The position numbers and the translations under genes are program-made. Positions 25,522 through 33,734 of a stretch of 38,089 nt of DNA are shown here, piece after piece. The stretch is from Acidimicrobiia bacterium (GTDB lineage Bacteria; Actinomycetota; Acidimicrobiia; IMCC26256; Chersky-534): contig JADGOM010000114.1 in the NCBI GenBank assembly GCA_017882925.1, forward strand, positions 1-38,089, read 5' to 3'. Numbering within the stretch: position 1 is the first letter of the stretch; every line of letters starts with the position of its first letter. The notes beneath the pieces were generated by a model, which saw only the letters and a list, made by a program, of their open reading frames with translations, made no database searches and was not told where the DNA came from.

Positions 25522-26892
25522 ATGCAGACAGGGCGGAGGATCCGGCACCGCGCGCTCGCCGCCATCACGGCGGGGCTCCTCGGTGCCGCGATGCTGGTGG
25601 CGGCCAACCCGGCGCCCGCCCACGCCGTCAACGCCCAGGGCTTCGGCTCGGCGCCCACGCCTCTCGCCAAGCCGGTCGTCGGCATGGCCGCGACGCCGAG
25701 CGGCAACGGCTACTGGCTCGTCGCCTCCGACGGCGGCATCTTCACCTTCGGCGACGCGGCCTTCAAGGGCTCCGCCGGTGACATCCGCCTCAACCAGCCG
25801 ATCGTGGGCATGGCCCCGACGCCGAGCGGCAACGGCTACTGGCTCGTCGCCTCCGACGGCGGCATCTTCACCTTCGGCGACGCGCGGTTCGTCGGCAGCG
25901 CCGGCAACATCCGCCTCAACCAGCCGATCGTGGGCATGGCCGCGACGCCGAGCGGCAACGGCTACTGGCTCGTCGCCTCCGACGGCGGCATCTTCACCTT
26001 CGGCGACGCCCGGTTCGTCGGCAGCGCCGGCGCGCTCCCGCTGAAGCAACCCATCGTGGGCATGGCGGCGACGAGCGGCGGCAAGGGCTACTGGCTCGCC
26101 GCGGCCGACGGCGGCATCTTCACCTTCGGCGACGCGCCCTTCCTCGGCAGCGCCGGCGCGCTCCCGCTCCGCCAGCCCGTCACCGGCATGGCCCCGAGCC
26201 CCAGCGGCCACGGCTACTGGCTCGTCGCCCGCGACGGCGGCATCTTCAACTACGGCGACGCGGTCTTCGCCGGCGCCGGCAACGCGTGCACCAACTCGCC
26301 GGCGATGGCGATGGCGGCGTCGCACAACGTCAACGGCTACTGGATCGCCAACAACGCCGGGAGCGTCGCGGCCTTCGCCCCGGGCCAGACCGGCGGCACC
26401 CTCACCTGCGCCCTGGGTGGCGGCGGGGGCGGCGCGGCCGAGAGCGCGCTCTCCCGCGACTACTTCAACCGGCTCAACGACGAGCGCGCGGCCCGCGGGC
26501 TCCCGGCCCTCGGCTGGGACGACGGGCTGGCGTCGCGGTCGCACGACTGGTCGGTCGGGATGGGCAACTCGAAGAACTTCGCCCACTCCGATCTCAACCC
26601 GCTGCTCAGCCGGTTCAGCGCCGCGGCCGAGAACATCGCGACGGGCAGCGCGGGCGTGACCGCCGACGCGATCCACGTCGCGTGGATGAAGTCGGACCAC
26701 CACCGCGAGAACATGCTCGCCGGGAACCTCGACGTCGTCGGGATCGGCACCTACTGCGCCCCCGACGGCTCGATGTGGGTCACCGAGGAGTTCGGGCGCT
26801 TCCCCAACTCCACCAAGCCGAGCGGCTTCCCGACCTCGCCCCCGCCGGTGGACCCGATCGTGCGGGCGGACAAGAGCGATCTCCACTGCTGA
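25522..26892 (+). CDS. Secreted CAP/SCP-like domain protein with N-terminal 42-aa [17 protein letters not shown] repeats
   Basis: Signal peptide [28 protein letters not shown]; repeats; CAP domain [34 protein letters not shown]...NFAHS...AENIATG...[11 protein letters not shown]. Confidence 0.92.
   Translation: MQTGRRIRHRALAAITAGLLGAAMLVAANPAPAHAVNAQGFGSAPTPLAKPVVGMAATPSGNGYWLVASDGGIFTFGDAAFKGSAGDIRLNQPIVGMAPTPSGNGYWLVASDGGIFTFGDARFVGSAGNIRLNQPIVGMAATPSGNGYWLVASDGGIFTFGDARFVGSAGALPLKQPIVGMAATSGGKGYWLAAADGGIFTFGDAPFLGSAGALPLRQPVTGMAPSPSGHGYWLVARDGGIFNYGDAVFAGAGNACTNSPAMAMAASHNVNGYWIANNAGSVAAFAPGQTGGTLTCALGGGGGGAAESALSRDYFNRLNDERAARGLPALGWDDGLASRSHDWSVGMGNSKNFAHSDLNPLLSRFSAAAENIATGSAGVTADAIHVAWMKSDHHRENMLAGNLDVVGIGTYCAPDGSMWVTEEFGRFPNSTKPSGFPTSPPPVDPIVRADKSDLHC
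25672..26290. repeat. Tandem 126-bp coding repeats (five clear units plus one degenerate)
   Basis: gacgccgagcggcaacggctactggctcgtcgcctccgacggcggcatcttcaccttcggcgacgc at 25692, 25818 and 25944, i.e. exact 126-bp period. Confidence 0.9.
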
Positions 26893-26949
26893 CCCGGTCC
26901 GCCCGGCGCGCGCCGCGGGCGTGAACCGGCCCACCCGTAGGCGCGGCCC

Positions 26950-27936
26950 ATGATCACCGTGAGGATCTACCGGCCGACGTCGGACGCACCCGAGTCCACG
27001 TCGATCGACGCGATCTCGGTACCGGGCCCGGGCGGCCTGCTGTGGGTCGACGTCGAGCACGCCGAGCCGGGCGAGCTCGACGCGGTGTGCAGGAAGCTCG
27101 ACATCAGCCCGATCGCGGCCGAAGACCTCGTCCACGGCAACCAGCGCACGAAGCTCGAGCGGTTCGGCAACCAGTTCCACGTGGCCGTCCACGACGTCGA
27201 GCTCGACGGCACGCACTCGCAGGCCCGGGAGATCGACCTCATGTTCGGCAAGGACTGGCTCCTGTCGGTCCGCCAACCCGGTGAGGACGGCACCCCACCG
27301 CTCCCCCCGATGCCGGTCGACGACGTCGTGACGCGCTTCGAGCGCCAGCGGGCCGAGCAGCGGTCGTGCGACGTCGGGCTCCTGCTGTGGGCGTTCCTCG
27401 ACGTGGTGGTCGACAAGTACTTCGCGATCACCGAGGGCGTCGACAACCAGCTCGACGACATCGAGGAGGTGGTGTTCGACCCGCACAGCGACGACGACGT
27501 GCCGCGCCAGATCTTCGACATGCGCCGGACGCTGGTCCGGTTCCGCCGTTCGGCGGCGCCCATGCGCGAGGTCGTGAGCGAGGTGCTCCGGCACGAGGAC
27601 GAGACCATCGGCGACGAAGCGCTCATGCACTTCCAGGACGTCTACGACCACGTGCTGCGGATCATCGACCTGGTGGAGAGCCAGCGCGACCTGCTCAACG
27701 GGCTCCTCGAGGCCCGGCTCTCCATCATCAACAACCGCATGAACGAGGTGATGAAGGCGACCTCGAGCTGGGGCGCGATCCTCATCGTCGCCACGCTGAT
27801 CTCGGGGATCTACGGCATGAACTTCATCAAGATCCCGCTGGCGAAGTGGGAGAACGGCTTCTGGCTCGCGATGGGCCTCATGGTCGTGGTGACGGTCGGG
27901 CTCTGGGCCGCCTTCAAGCGCCGTCGCTGGTTGTGA
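26950..27936 (+). CDS. corA: CorA-family magnesium/cobalt transporter
   Basis: C-terminal ATLISGIYGMNF (GMN motif) followed by second TM; CorA-like cytoplasmic domain. Confidence 0.93.
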   Translation: MITVRIYRPTSDAPESTSIDAISVPGPGGLLWVDVEHAEPGELDAVCRKLDISPIAAEDLVHGNQRTKLERFGNQFHVAVHDVELDGTHSQAREIDLMFGKDWLLSVRQPGEDGTPPLPPMPVDDVVTRFERQRAEQRSCDVGLLLWAFLDVVVDKYFAITEGVDNQLDDIEEVVFDPHSDDDVPRQIFDMRRTLVRFRRSAAPMREVVSEVLRHEDETIGDEALMHFQDVYDHVLRIIDLVESQRDLLNGLLEARLSIINNRMNEVMKATSSWGAILIVATLISGIYGMNFIKIPLAKWENGFWLAMGLMVVVTVGLWAAFKRRRWL

Positions 27937-30412
27937 CGGGCCGGCGCCGGTCGCGGATCCGGTTGCCGAGCTGCACCGCGCGGTAGCCCGACTCGATCAC
28001 CGCGGCGGCGATCGCGGCGATCACCACCGTCTGCACCAGGACCGCGTCGGGCGGGAGGCGCAGCGCGAAGTAGTCGGCGACGGGCGGCACCACCAGCGCG
28101 AGCGCACCGAAGCCGGCCACCGAGCCCACGAGGACCGCGCGCCAGAGGGTGAACGGCCGCGCCAGCAGCACCAGGATCCACAGGCCGACGATCATGAGCA
28201 CGATCGTGGCCGCGGTCTTGGTCTCGAGCTGGATCAGGTGGCGGGCGTGCGCGGAGCGGTGGCCCGACGCGGTGGTGATGAGGTCCCAGCGCGCGAGGGC
28301 GTAGGCCAGGAACGCGGCCGCGCCCGCGACCAGGCCCGCGGGCACCGCGAACTCGAGGACGCGGCGCAGGAAGCCCGGCAGGTAGCGGCGGGTGTTGGGC
28401 GCGAGCGCGAGGAAGAACGACGGCACCCCGATGGTGACCGTGTCGATGAGCGTGAGGTGCCGTGGGAGGAGCGGGTACGCCCACCCGGCCGCGAACACGC
28501 GGCTGCACACGATGAGGACGGCGAGCAGCATCGCCCACACCGTCTTGGTGACAAACAGGTTGGCGACCCGCTCGATGTTGGCGATCACCCGCCGGCCCTC
28601 GGCCACGACCCCCGGCAGCTTGGCGAACTTGCCGTCGAGCAGGACGAGCTGAGCGACCGCACGCGTCGCCGCCGCCCCCGATCCCATGGCGACACCGATG
28701 TCGGCGTCCTTGAGGGCCATGGCGTCGTTGACGCCGTCGCCCGTCATCGCGACGACGTGGCCCCGTGCCTGCAGCGCCTTCACCATCGCCCGCTTCTGCT
28801 GGGGCGTCACCCGGCCGAACACGCTGTGCTCCTCGAGCACCGCGCCCAGCTCGGTCTCGTCCTCGGGCAGCCGGCGGGCGTCGAACGGGTCCCGGCCGTC
28901 GTCGAGGCCCACCCGGCGCGCCACCGCGCCGACGGTGCGCGGGTTGTCGCCCGAGATCACCTTCAGGGTCACGCCCTGCTCGGTGAAGTACGCGAGGGTC
29001 TCCTCGGCGTCGGGCCGGATCTGCTCCTCGAACAGCACCAGGGCCACCGGCACCAGCGCGGCCGGGAGCGACTCACCGTCGAGCGGGGCATCGGTGTGCC
29101 CGAGCAGGAGCACCCGGTCACCGGTGGCCGCGAGCTCGTTCGCCTCGGCCCGGCCGGGGTCCTCGTCGCCGGCGTCGGGCAGCACCATCTCCGGCGCGCC
29201 CATGACCCACGTGCCGTGGCCGTCGAACGCGGCGGCACTCCACTTCCGCTTGGAGGAGAACGCGACCGAACCGGTGCGGGACCAGCCCTCGGGCCGGTCG
29301 ATCACCGCGGCGATCGCCTCCGCGGTGGCGTTCGCGTTCGGGTCGTCGGCGAGCGCACCCAACGCGGCCTGGACCGCGGCCTCGTCGCCCCCGCCGAGCA
29401 GGACGGAACGCTCGAAGGTGATGCGGCCCTCGGTGAGCGTGCCGGTCTTGTCGAGGCACACGATGTCGACCCGAGCGAGCCCTTCGACGGCCACGAGCTC
29501 CTGCACCAGCACCTCCCGGCGCGCGAGCTTGATCGCGGCGATCGCGAAGGCCCCGCTCGTGAGGAGCACCAGCCCTTGCGGCACCATGCCGACCACGCCC
29601 GCGACCGTGGCGATGAGCGCGTTCTGCACGCTCGTTCCCCGCGCCGCGAGCTGGCTCCACAGCAGCAGGCCGGAGATGGGGACGATGGCGTAGGTGATGT
29701 AGCGCAGCAGCGTGTTGATGCCGTCGCGCAGCTCGGAGCGCGCCGGGCTGAACTCCTTCACCCCGGCCGCGAGCTTGCGCGCGTAGGCGTCGTTGCCGAC
29801 CGCGGTCGCCTGGAAGCGGCCCGAGCCCGAGACGACGATGCTGCCCGAGAGCAGGTCGGTGCCCTCGGTCTTGTCGACGGGATCCGACTCGCCGGTGAGC
29901 AGCGACTCGTCGACCTGCAGACCGGTCGCGCTGCGCACCACCCCGTCGGCCGGGACCTGGTCACCGCTGCGCACCTCGAGCAGGTCGTCGAGCACGACGG
30001 TCTCGATGGCGACCTCGGACAGCTGCGCGCCGCGGACCACCCGCGCCCGGGGCGCGCTGAGGACCGCGAGCCGGTCGAGGGTGCGCTTGCTGTAGAGCTC
30101 CTGCGCGATGCCGATGGCCGAGTTCGCGATCAGAATGATGCCGAACAGGCCGTCCCGGTAGTCGCCGAGGACGAAGACCACGGCCAGCATCACGCCGAGG
30201 ATGGCGTTGAAGCGGGTGAACACGTTGGTGCGGACGATCTGCACCACGGTTCGGCTGGTGCGCTCGTCCGCCTCGTTGGTCTGCCCGCGCTCGACCCGCT
30301 GCCCGACCTCGGGGTCGGAGAGGCCCGCCGGTCCGGTCACGAAGGTGTCGACGGCCGGAGCCGTCGGGAGTCCGGGGTTCCCCGGTGCCGTCGGCGCGGT
30401 CACGGATCGCAC
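27914..30412 (-). CDS. ctpE: HAD-IC P-type ATPase, CtpE-like (cation-transporting)
   Basis: VCLDKTGTLTEGR, ESLLTGESDPV, MTGDGVNDAMALKDADIGVAMGSG; N-terminus TVVQIVRTNVFTRFNAILGVML closely resembles mycobacterial CtpE as remembered. Confidence 0.88.
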   Translation of the reverse strand: MRSVTAPTAPGNPGLPTAPAVDTFVTGPAGLSDPEVGQRVERGQTNEADERTSRTVVQIVRTNVFTRFNAILGVMLAVVFVLGDYRDGLFGIILIANSAIGIAQELYSKRTLDRLAVLSAPRARVVRGAQLSEVAIETVVLDDLLEVRSGDQVPADGVVRSATGLQVDESLLTGESDPVDKTEGTDLLSGSIVVSGSGRFQATAVGNDAYARKLAAGVKEFSPARSELRDGINTLLRYITYAIVPISGLLLWSQLAARGTSVQNALIATVAGVVGMVPQGLVLLTSGAFAIAAIKLARREVLVQELVAVEGLARVDIVCLDKTGTLTEGRITFERSVLLGGGDEAAVQAALGALADDPNANATAEAIAAVIDRPEGWSRTGSVAFSSKRKWSAAAFDGHGTWVMGAPEMVLPDAGDEDPGRAEANELAATGDRVLLLGHTDAPLDGESLPAALVPVALVLFEEQIRPDAEETLAYFTEQGVTLKVISGDNPRTVGAVARRVGLDDGRDPFDARRLPEDETELGAVLEEHSVFGRVTPQQKRAMVKALQARGHVVAMTGDGVNDAMALKDADIGVAMGSGAAATRAVAQLVLLDGKFAKLPGVVAEGRRVIANIERVANLFVTKTVWAMLLAVLIVCSRVFAAGWAYPLLPRHLTLIDTVTIGVPSFFLALAPNTRRYLPGFLRRVLEFAVPAGLVAGAAAFLAYALARWDLITTASGHRSAHARHLIQLETKTAATIVLMIVGLWILVLLARPFTLWRAVLVGSVAGFGALALVVPPVADYFALRLPPDAVLVQTVVIAAIAAAVIESGYRAVQLGNRIRDRRRPVTTSDGA

Positions 30413-30481
30413 GCTAGTGGCTCCCCTGACCTGCGGCTGTGGTCAAATGTCGGGACTGCCAGCCGACGTTGCGGGGGGACC

Positions 30482-31813
30482 ATGACGGTCATCGGCGAAC
30501 GAACCGGGCTCGAGCGCACGATGGCGTTCGGGGCCGACGTCATCCCGCGGGAGCGCTTCACGTCGGTGGCGTTCCTGGAGCTCGAGTACGAGCGGCTCTG
30601 GGGCCGCGTGTGGCAGATCGCGTGCCGCCTCGAGGAGATCCCGAACCCGGGCGACTTCGTCGAGTACACGATCGGCGACCGGTCCGCGCTCGTCGTCCGC
30701 GATGCCACCGGCGCGGTCAACGCGTTCGCCAACACCTGCCCGCACCGCGGCACCCGCCTCGGCGACGGCTGCGGCAGCTTCCGCGGCGAGATCCGCTGCC
30801 GCTTCCACGGCTGGCGCTGGGACCTCGAGGGCAACAACACGTTCATCCTCGACGACCACGAGTTCCCGCCGATGACCGACGAGGAGACCGCGCTGGCGCC
30901 GCTCACCGTCGACACGTGGGGTGGGTTCGTGTTCATCCACTTCGGCGCCGACCCCGAGCCGCTGCTCGACTTCCTCGCCCCGATCCCCGCGCTCATGGAC
31001 CCGTACCGGCCCGAGCGGATGCGGTACACGGGCCTGAAGCGCACGATCATGCCGGCCAACTGGAAGGTGGTCATCGACGCGTTCAACGAGGGCTACCACC
31101 TCTCGGCCACGCACCCCGAGCTGCTGCAGTGGAAGGACGACGCCGCGCTCGAGTACGAGGTGTACGCGACGCATACGCGCTACGGCGGCGCGGGCGAGCC
31201 CAAGCCGAGCCCCAGGTTGGGCATCGACCCGAGCGAGGTCGACCAGACCGAGCTGCTCGCCCGCAAGATCCAGGACCTGATCGACAACCTGCCCGGCTAC
31301 TTCGGGCCCGACGACCTCGCCGCGCTCGGCGAGGTCGCCCGCACGCCGCTGCCCGAGGACGTCACCGCGGGCGACTACTACCTCAACCGCCGGCGGACCG
31401 GTGCGGTGGCCCGGGGGCTCGACTGGACGCACCTGAGCGACGAGCAGGTGCTCGGCGGCGACGACGTGCTGATGTTCCCGAGCGTGCTCGGGCCCGCGGT
31501 CGCCGGCGGATGGTTCCTCTACCGCTGCCGCCCCAACGGGATGGACCCGAACTCGTCCATCTTCGAGCTCTGGACCCTGGACGAGCGGACCGTCGACGCG
31601 CCCGAGACCCCGATGCCGGAGGTCCAGGTGTTCCCCGATCCGAAGGCGCACGACTGGGGCCTCATCGTGAACCAGGACGTCGACAACTTCGAGGCGATCC
31701 AGACCGGATTGCGGGTACCGGGCCGCGGGCTGCACTGGAACCGGCGCCAGGAGATGGGCGTGCGCCGCTTCCACGAGGTGCTCGACCGCTACCTGTTCGA
31801 CGCCCCCACCTGA
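30482..31813 (+). CDS. Rieske [2Fe-2S] aromatic ring-hydroxylating dioxygenase alpha subunit
   Basis: CPHRGTRLG...CRFHGWRW Rieske motif; NEGYHLSATHPE mononuclear Fe site. Confidence 0.95.
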   Translation: MTVIGERTGLERTMAFGADVIPRERFTSVAFLELEYERLWGRVWQIACRLEEIPNPGDFVEYTIGDRSALVVRDATGAVNAFANTCPHRGTRLGDGCGSFRGEIRCRFHGWRWDLEGNNTFILDDHEFPPMTDEETALAPLTVDTWGGFVFIHFGADPEPLLDFLAPIPALMDPYRPERMRYTGLKRTIMPANWKVVIDAFNEGYHLSATHPELLQWKDDAALEYEVYATHTRYGGAGEPKPSPRLGIDPSEVDQTELLARKIQDLIDNLPGYFGPDDLAALGEVARTPLPEDVTAGDYYLNRRRTGAVARGLDWTHLSDEQVLGGDDVLMFPSVLGPAVAGGWFLYRCRPNGMDPNSSIFELWTLDERTVDAPETPMPEVQVFPDPKAHDWGLIVNQDVDNFEAIQTGLRVPGRGLHWNRRQEMGVRRFHEVLDRYLFDAPT

Positions 31814-32142
31814 TCGGGGCTGTCATCGTCCGGGTCGAGCCGTCGGGCATCGAGATCGAGGTGCACGACGGCGAGACGCTGATGGCCGCGGCCGAGCGCT
31901 CCGGCTACCGGTGGCCGACGGTCTGCGGCGGCCTCGCGGAATGCGGCACGTGCGCGGTGCGGATCGTCGGCGCCGCGCCCGACGGCCTCCCGCCGCCTGC
32001 GGCACCCGAGGCCGACCGGCTCGCGACCCTGCCCGACCGCAAGCTCCACCCCGACGCCGGGTTCCGCCTCGCCTGCCAGCTGCGGCCCGCGGCCGTCGAC
32101 GGCCTCGTCGTCCACAAGAAGGGCGTCCGCCCAGCCCGGTGA
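31810..32142 (+). CDS. [2Fe-2S] plant-type ferredoxin; start codon proposed as non-canonical CTG overlapping the Rieske stop
   Basis: (L/M)IGAVIVRVEPSGIEIEVHDGETLMAAAERSGYRWPTVCGGLAECGTCAVRIVG...FRLACQLRP. No in-frame ATG/GTG/TTG from 31681 until GTG 31861. Confidence 0.82.
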   Translation: MIGAVIVRVEPSGIEIEVHDGETLMAAAERSGYRWPTVCGGLAECGTCAVRIVGAAPDGLPPPAAPEADRLATLPDRKLHPDAGFRLACQLRPAAVDGLVVHKKGVRPAR

Positions 32143-32186
32143 CCGACGCGGCGCCCGACGCGACGCGGGATCGCCGACCGTCGGGC

Positions 32187-33623
32187 CTACTTGCAGGCGG
32201 CGCGGGCGGCGACGACGTCGGGGGGTTCGGTGGTGGTGGTCACGCCGGCGGCGGTCGTCGCGGTGGCGGCGGTGGTCGTCGTCGCGGCGACCGGGGCGGT
32301 CACCGACGTGAAGTCGGCGCCGAGTACGACGACGACGTCGCTGTCCTTGATGGTGGGGTCGGCGACGAGCGTCGCGCCTCCGGGCAGGTACGACTTCACC
32401 ACCGCGGCCTTGGCCGACGCCCCGGTGGCGAAGCGGACCTCGGTGCTCGTGACCGCGCGGCCCGAGTCACCGGTGCCCGCGCCCACGAAGCCGGCCTTGG
32501 TGAACTCGGCAAGCGCCGCGGCCGCGCCACCCTTGACCCCGCCGTTGCGGTTGAGCACCTTCACCTTGATGGCCGACGGCTTCGGCGCGTTGGCCACGGG
32601 CCGGGTCGTGGTCGTGGTGGTCGTCTTGGGCGAGAAGTTCGCCAGGTGGGCCAGCATCAGGTACGCCTGCACGCTGTCGGCCCGCACGAGGTTCGAGCCG
32701 ACCTGGACCACCGGCAGCGTCTCGCTCTGCACCGCGTTGCGGTCGTCGGGCTTCACGTCGCGGTACGTGTTGATGAGCCGGAGCAGGACGTCGGTGGTGA
32801 GCTGGTCGTCGCTGGTGAGGTTGGGCAGCAGGCTGCTGGTGATGCTGCTCGCGGTCAGCGGGTTGGCGAGGCCCTTCTTCACGGCCTGGGTGGCGAGGGT
32901 GCGCAGGAACTCCTGCTGGCGGACGACCCGGCTCAGGTCGGACAACGGGTCGGGGACCCACCTCCCGTTGATGTACTGCTGGTAGTAGCGGGAGCGCACG
33001 TACTCGAGCGCGTGCAGGCCGTCGAGGCGCTGGCAGCCGGCGGGCTGGCTCAGTCCGGTCTCGTTGTGGCCGCCGTTGCTGTCCCGGACCGGGTACCGGA
33101 AGTAGATGGGCACGGTGCCGATGGCGTCGACGACCTTGCCGAATGTGTCGAAGTTGACCGCGAGGTAGTGGTTGATGGGAACGCCGAAGTTGTTCTTGAT
33201 CGTCTGGATCAACAGGTCGGGGCCGCTGATCCCGTTGGCGCCGTTGAGCGCGGCGTTGATCTTGGTCCTGCCCATGCCCGGGATGCTCACGTACGTGTCG
33301 CGCGGGATCGACATCAGCGTGATCTCTTTGGCGTCCGCGTCGACGTGCATGATCATGATCGAGTCGGCCCGCTGGCCGCCCACGGCCTGCGCGTTGCCGA
33401 ACGCCTTCTGCTGGGTGGCGTTGGTCGCGAACGCACGGGTGTCGGAGCCGATGAGGAGGAAGTTGGCCGGATCGCCCGGAGCGAGCGCCGCCACCTTGAC
33501 CTTCACCTTCTTGATCGATCCGAGCGCGGCGGTGACGCGGTCGTTGGCGGCGTAGACCGCGCCCGTCATCAACAGCGAGACCACCACGGCCGCGATCGCG
33601 AACCGGGACACGAAGGCGCGCAT
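32187..33623 (-). CDS. LCP (LytR-CpsA-Psr) family protein with LytR_C-terminal domain
   Basis: N-terminal TM; NFLLIGSDTRA, GQRADSIMIMHVDADAKEITLMSIPRDTYVSIPG; C-terminal IKVKVLNRNGGVKGGAAAALAEFTKAGF. Confidence 0.94.
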   Translation of the reverse strand: MRAFVSRFAIAAVVVSLLMTGAVYAANDRVTAALGSIKKVKVKVAALAPGDPANFLLIGSDTRAFATNATQQKAFGNAQAVGGQRADSIMIMHVDADAKEITLMSIPRDTYVSIPGMGRTKINAALNGANGISGPDLLIQTIKNNFGVPINHYLAVNFDTFGKVVDAIGTVPIYFRYPVRDSNGGHNETGLSQPAGCQRLDGLHALEYVRSRYYQQYINGRWVPDPLSDLSRVVRQQEFLRTLATQAVKKGLANPLTASSITSSLLPNLTSDDQLTTDVLLRLINTYRDVKPDDRNAVQSETLPVVQVGSNLVRADSVQAYLMLAHLANFSPKTTTTTTTRPVANAPKPSAIKVKVLNRNGGVKGGAAAALAEFTKAGFVGAGTGDSGRAVTSTEVRFATGASAKAAVVKSYLPGGATLVADPTIKDSDVVVVLGADFTSVTAPVAATTTTAATATTAAGVTTTTEPPDVVAARAACK

Positions 33624-33734
33624 CTACCGCGCCTCGCGCTCGTGCACGGCGATCGTCATCTTCCGAGGGCCCCTTCGCGGTGGAATCGCTGCGTAACTCT
33701 AGGTGCCGCGAAGCCGCTCGGGCCCGCGCCACGG

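Noticed and set aside
25672-26290. 126-bp tandem repeats considered as CRISPR or VNTR
   Set aside because: Period is a multiple of 3, in-frame within a signal-peptide protein, no unique spacers of CRISPR size and no cas genes.
25423-27651. 742-aa - strand ORF opposite CAP-repeat and corA genes
   Set aside because: Repetitive antisense shadow of the 42-aa repeats; no independent coding signature.
28238-31813. 1191-aa + strand ORF spanning the P-type ATPase
   Set aside because: Only 30482-31813 (Rieske oxygenase) is supported; the rest is low-complexity antisense of a clear P-type ATPase.
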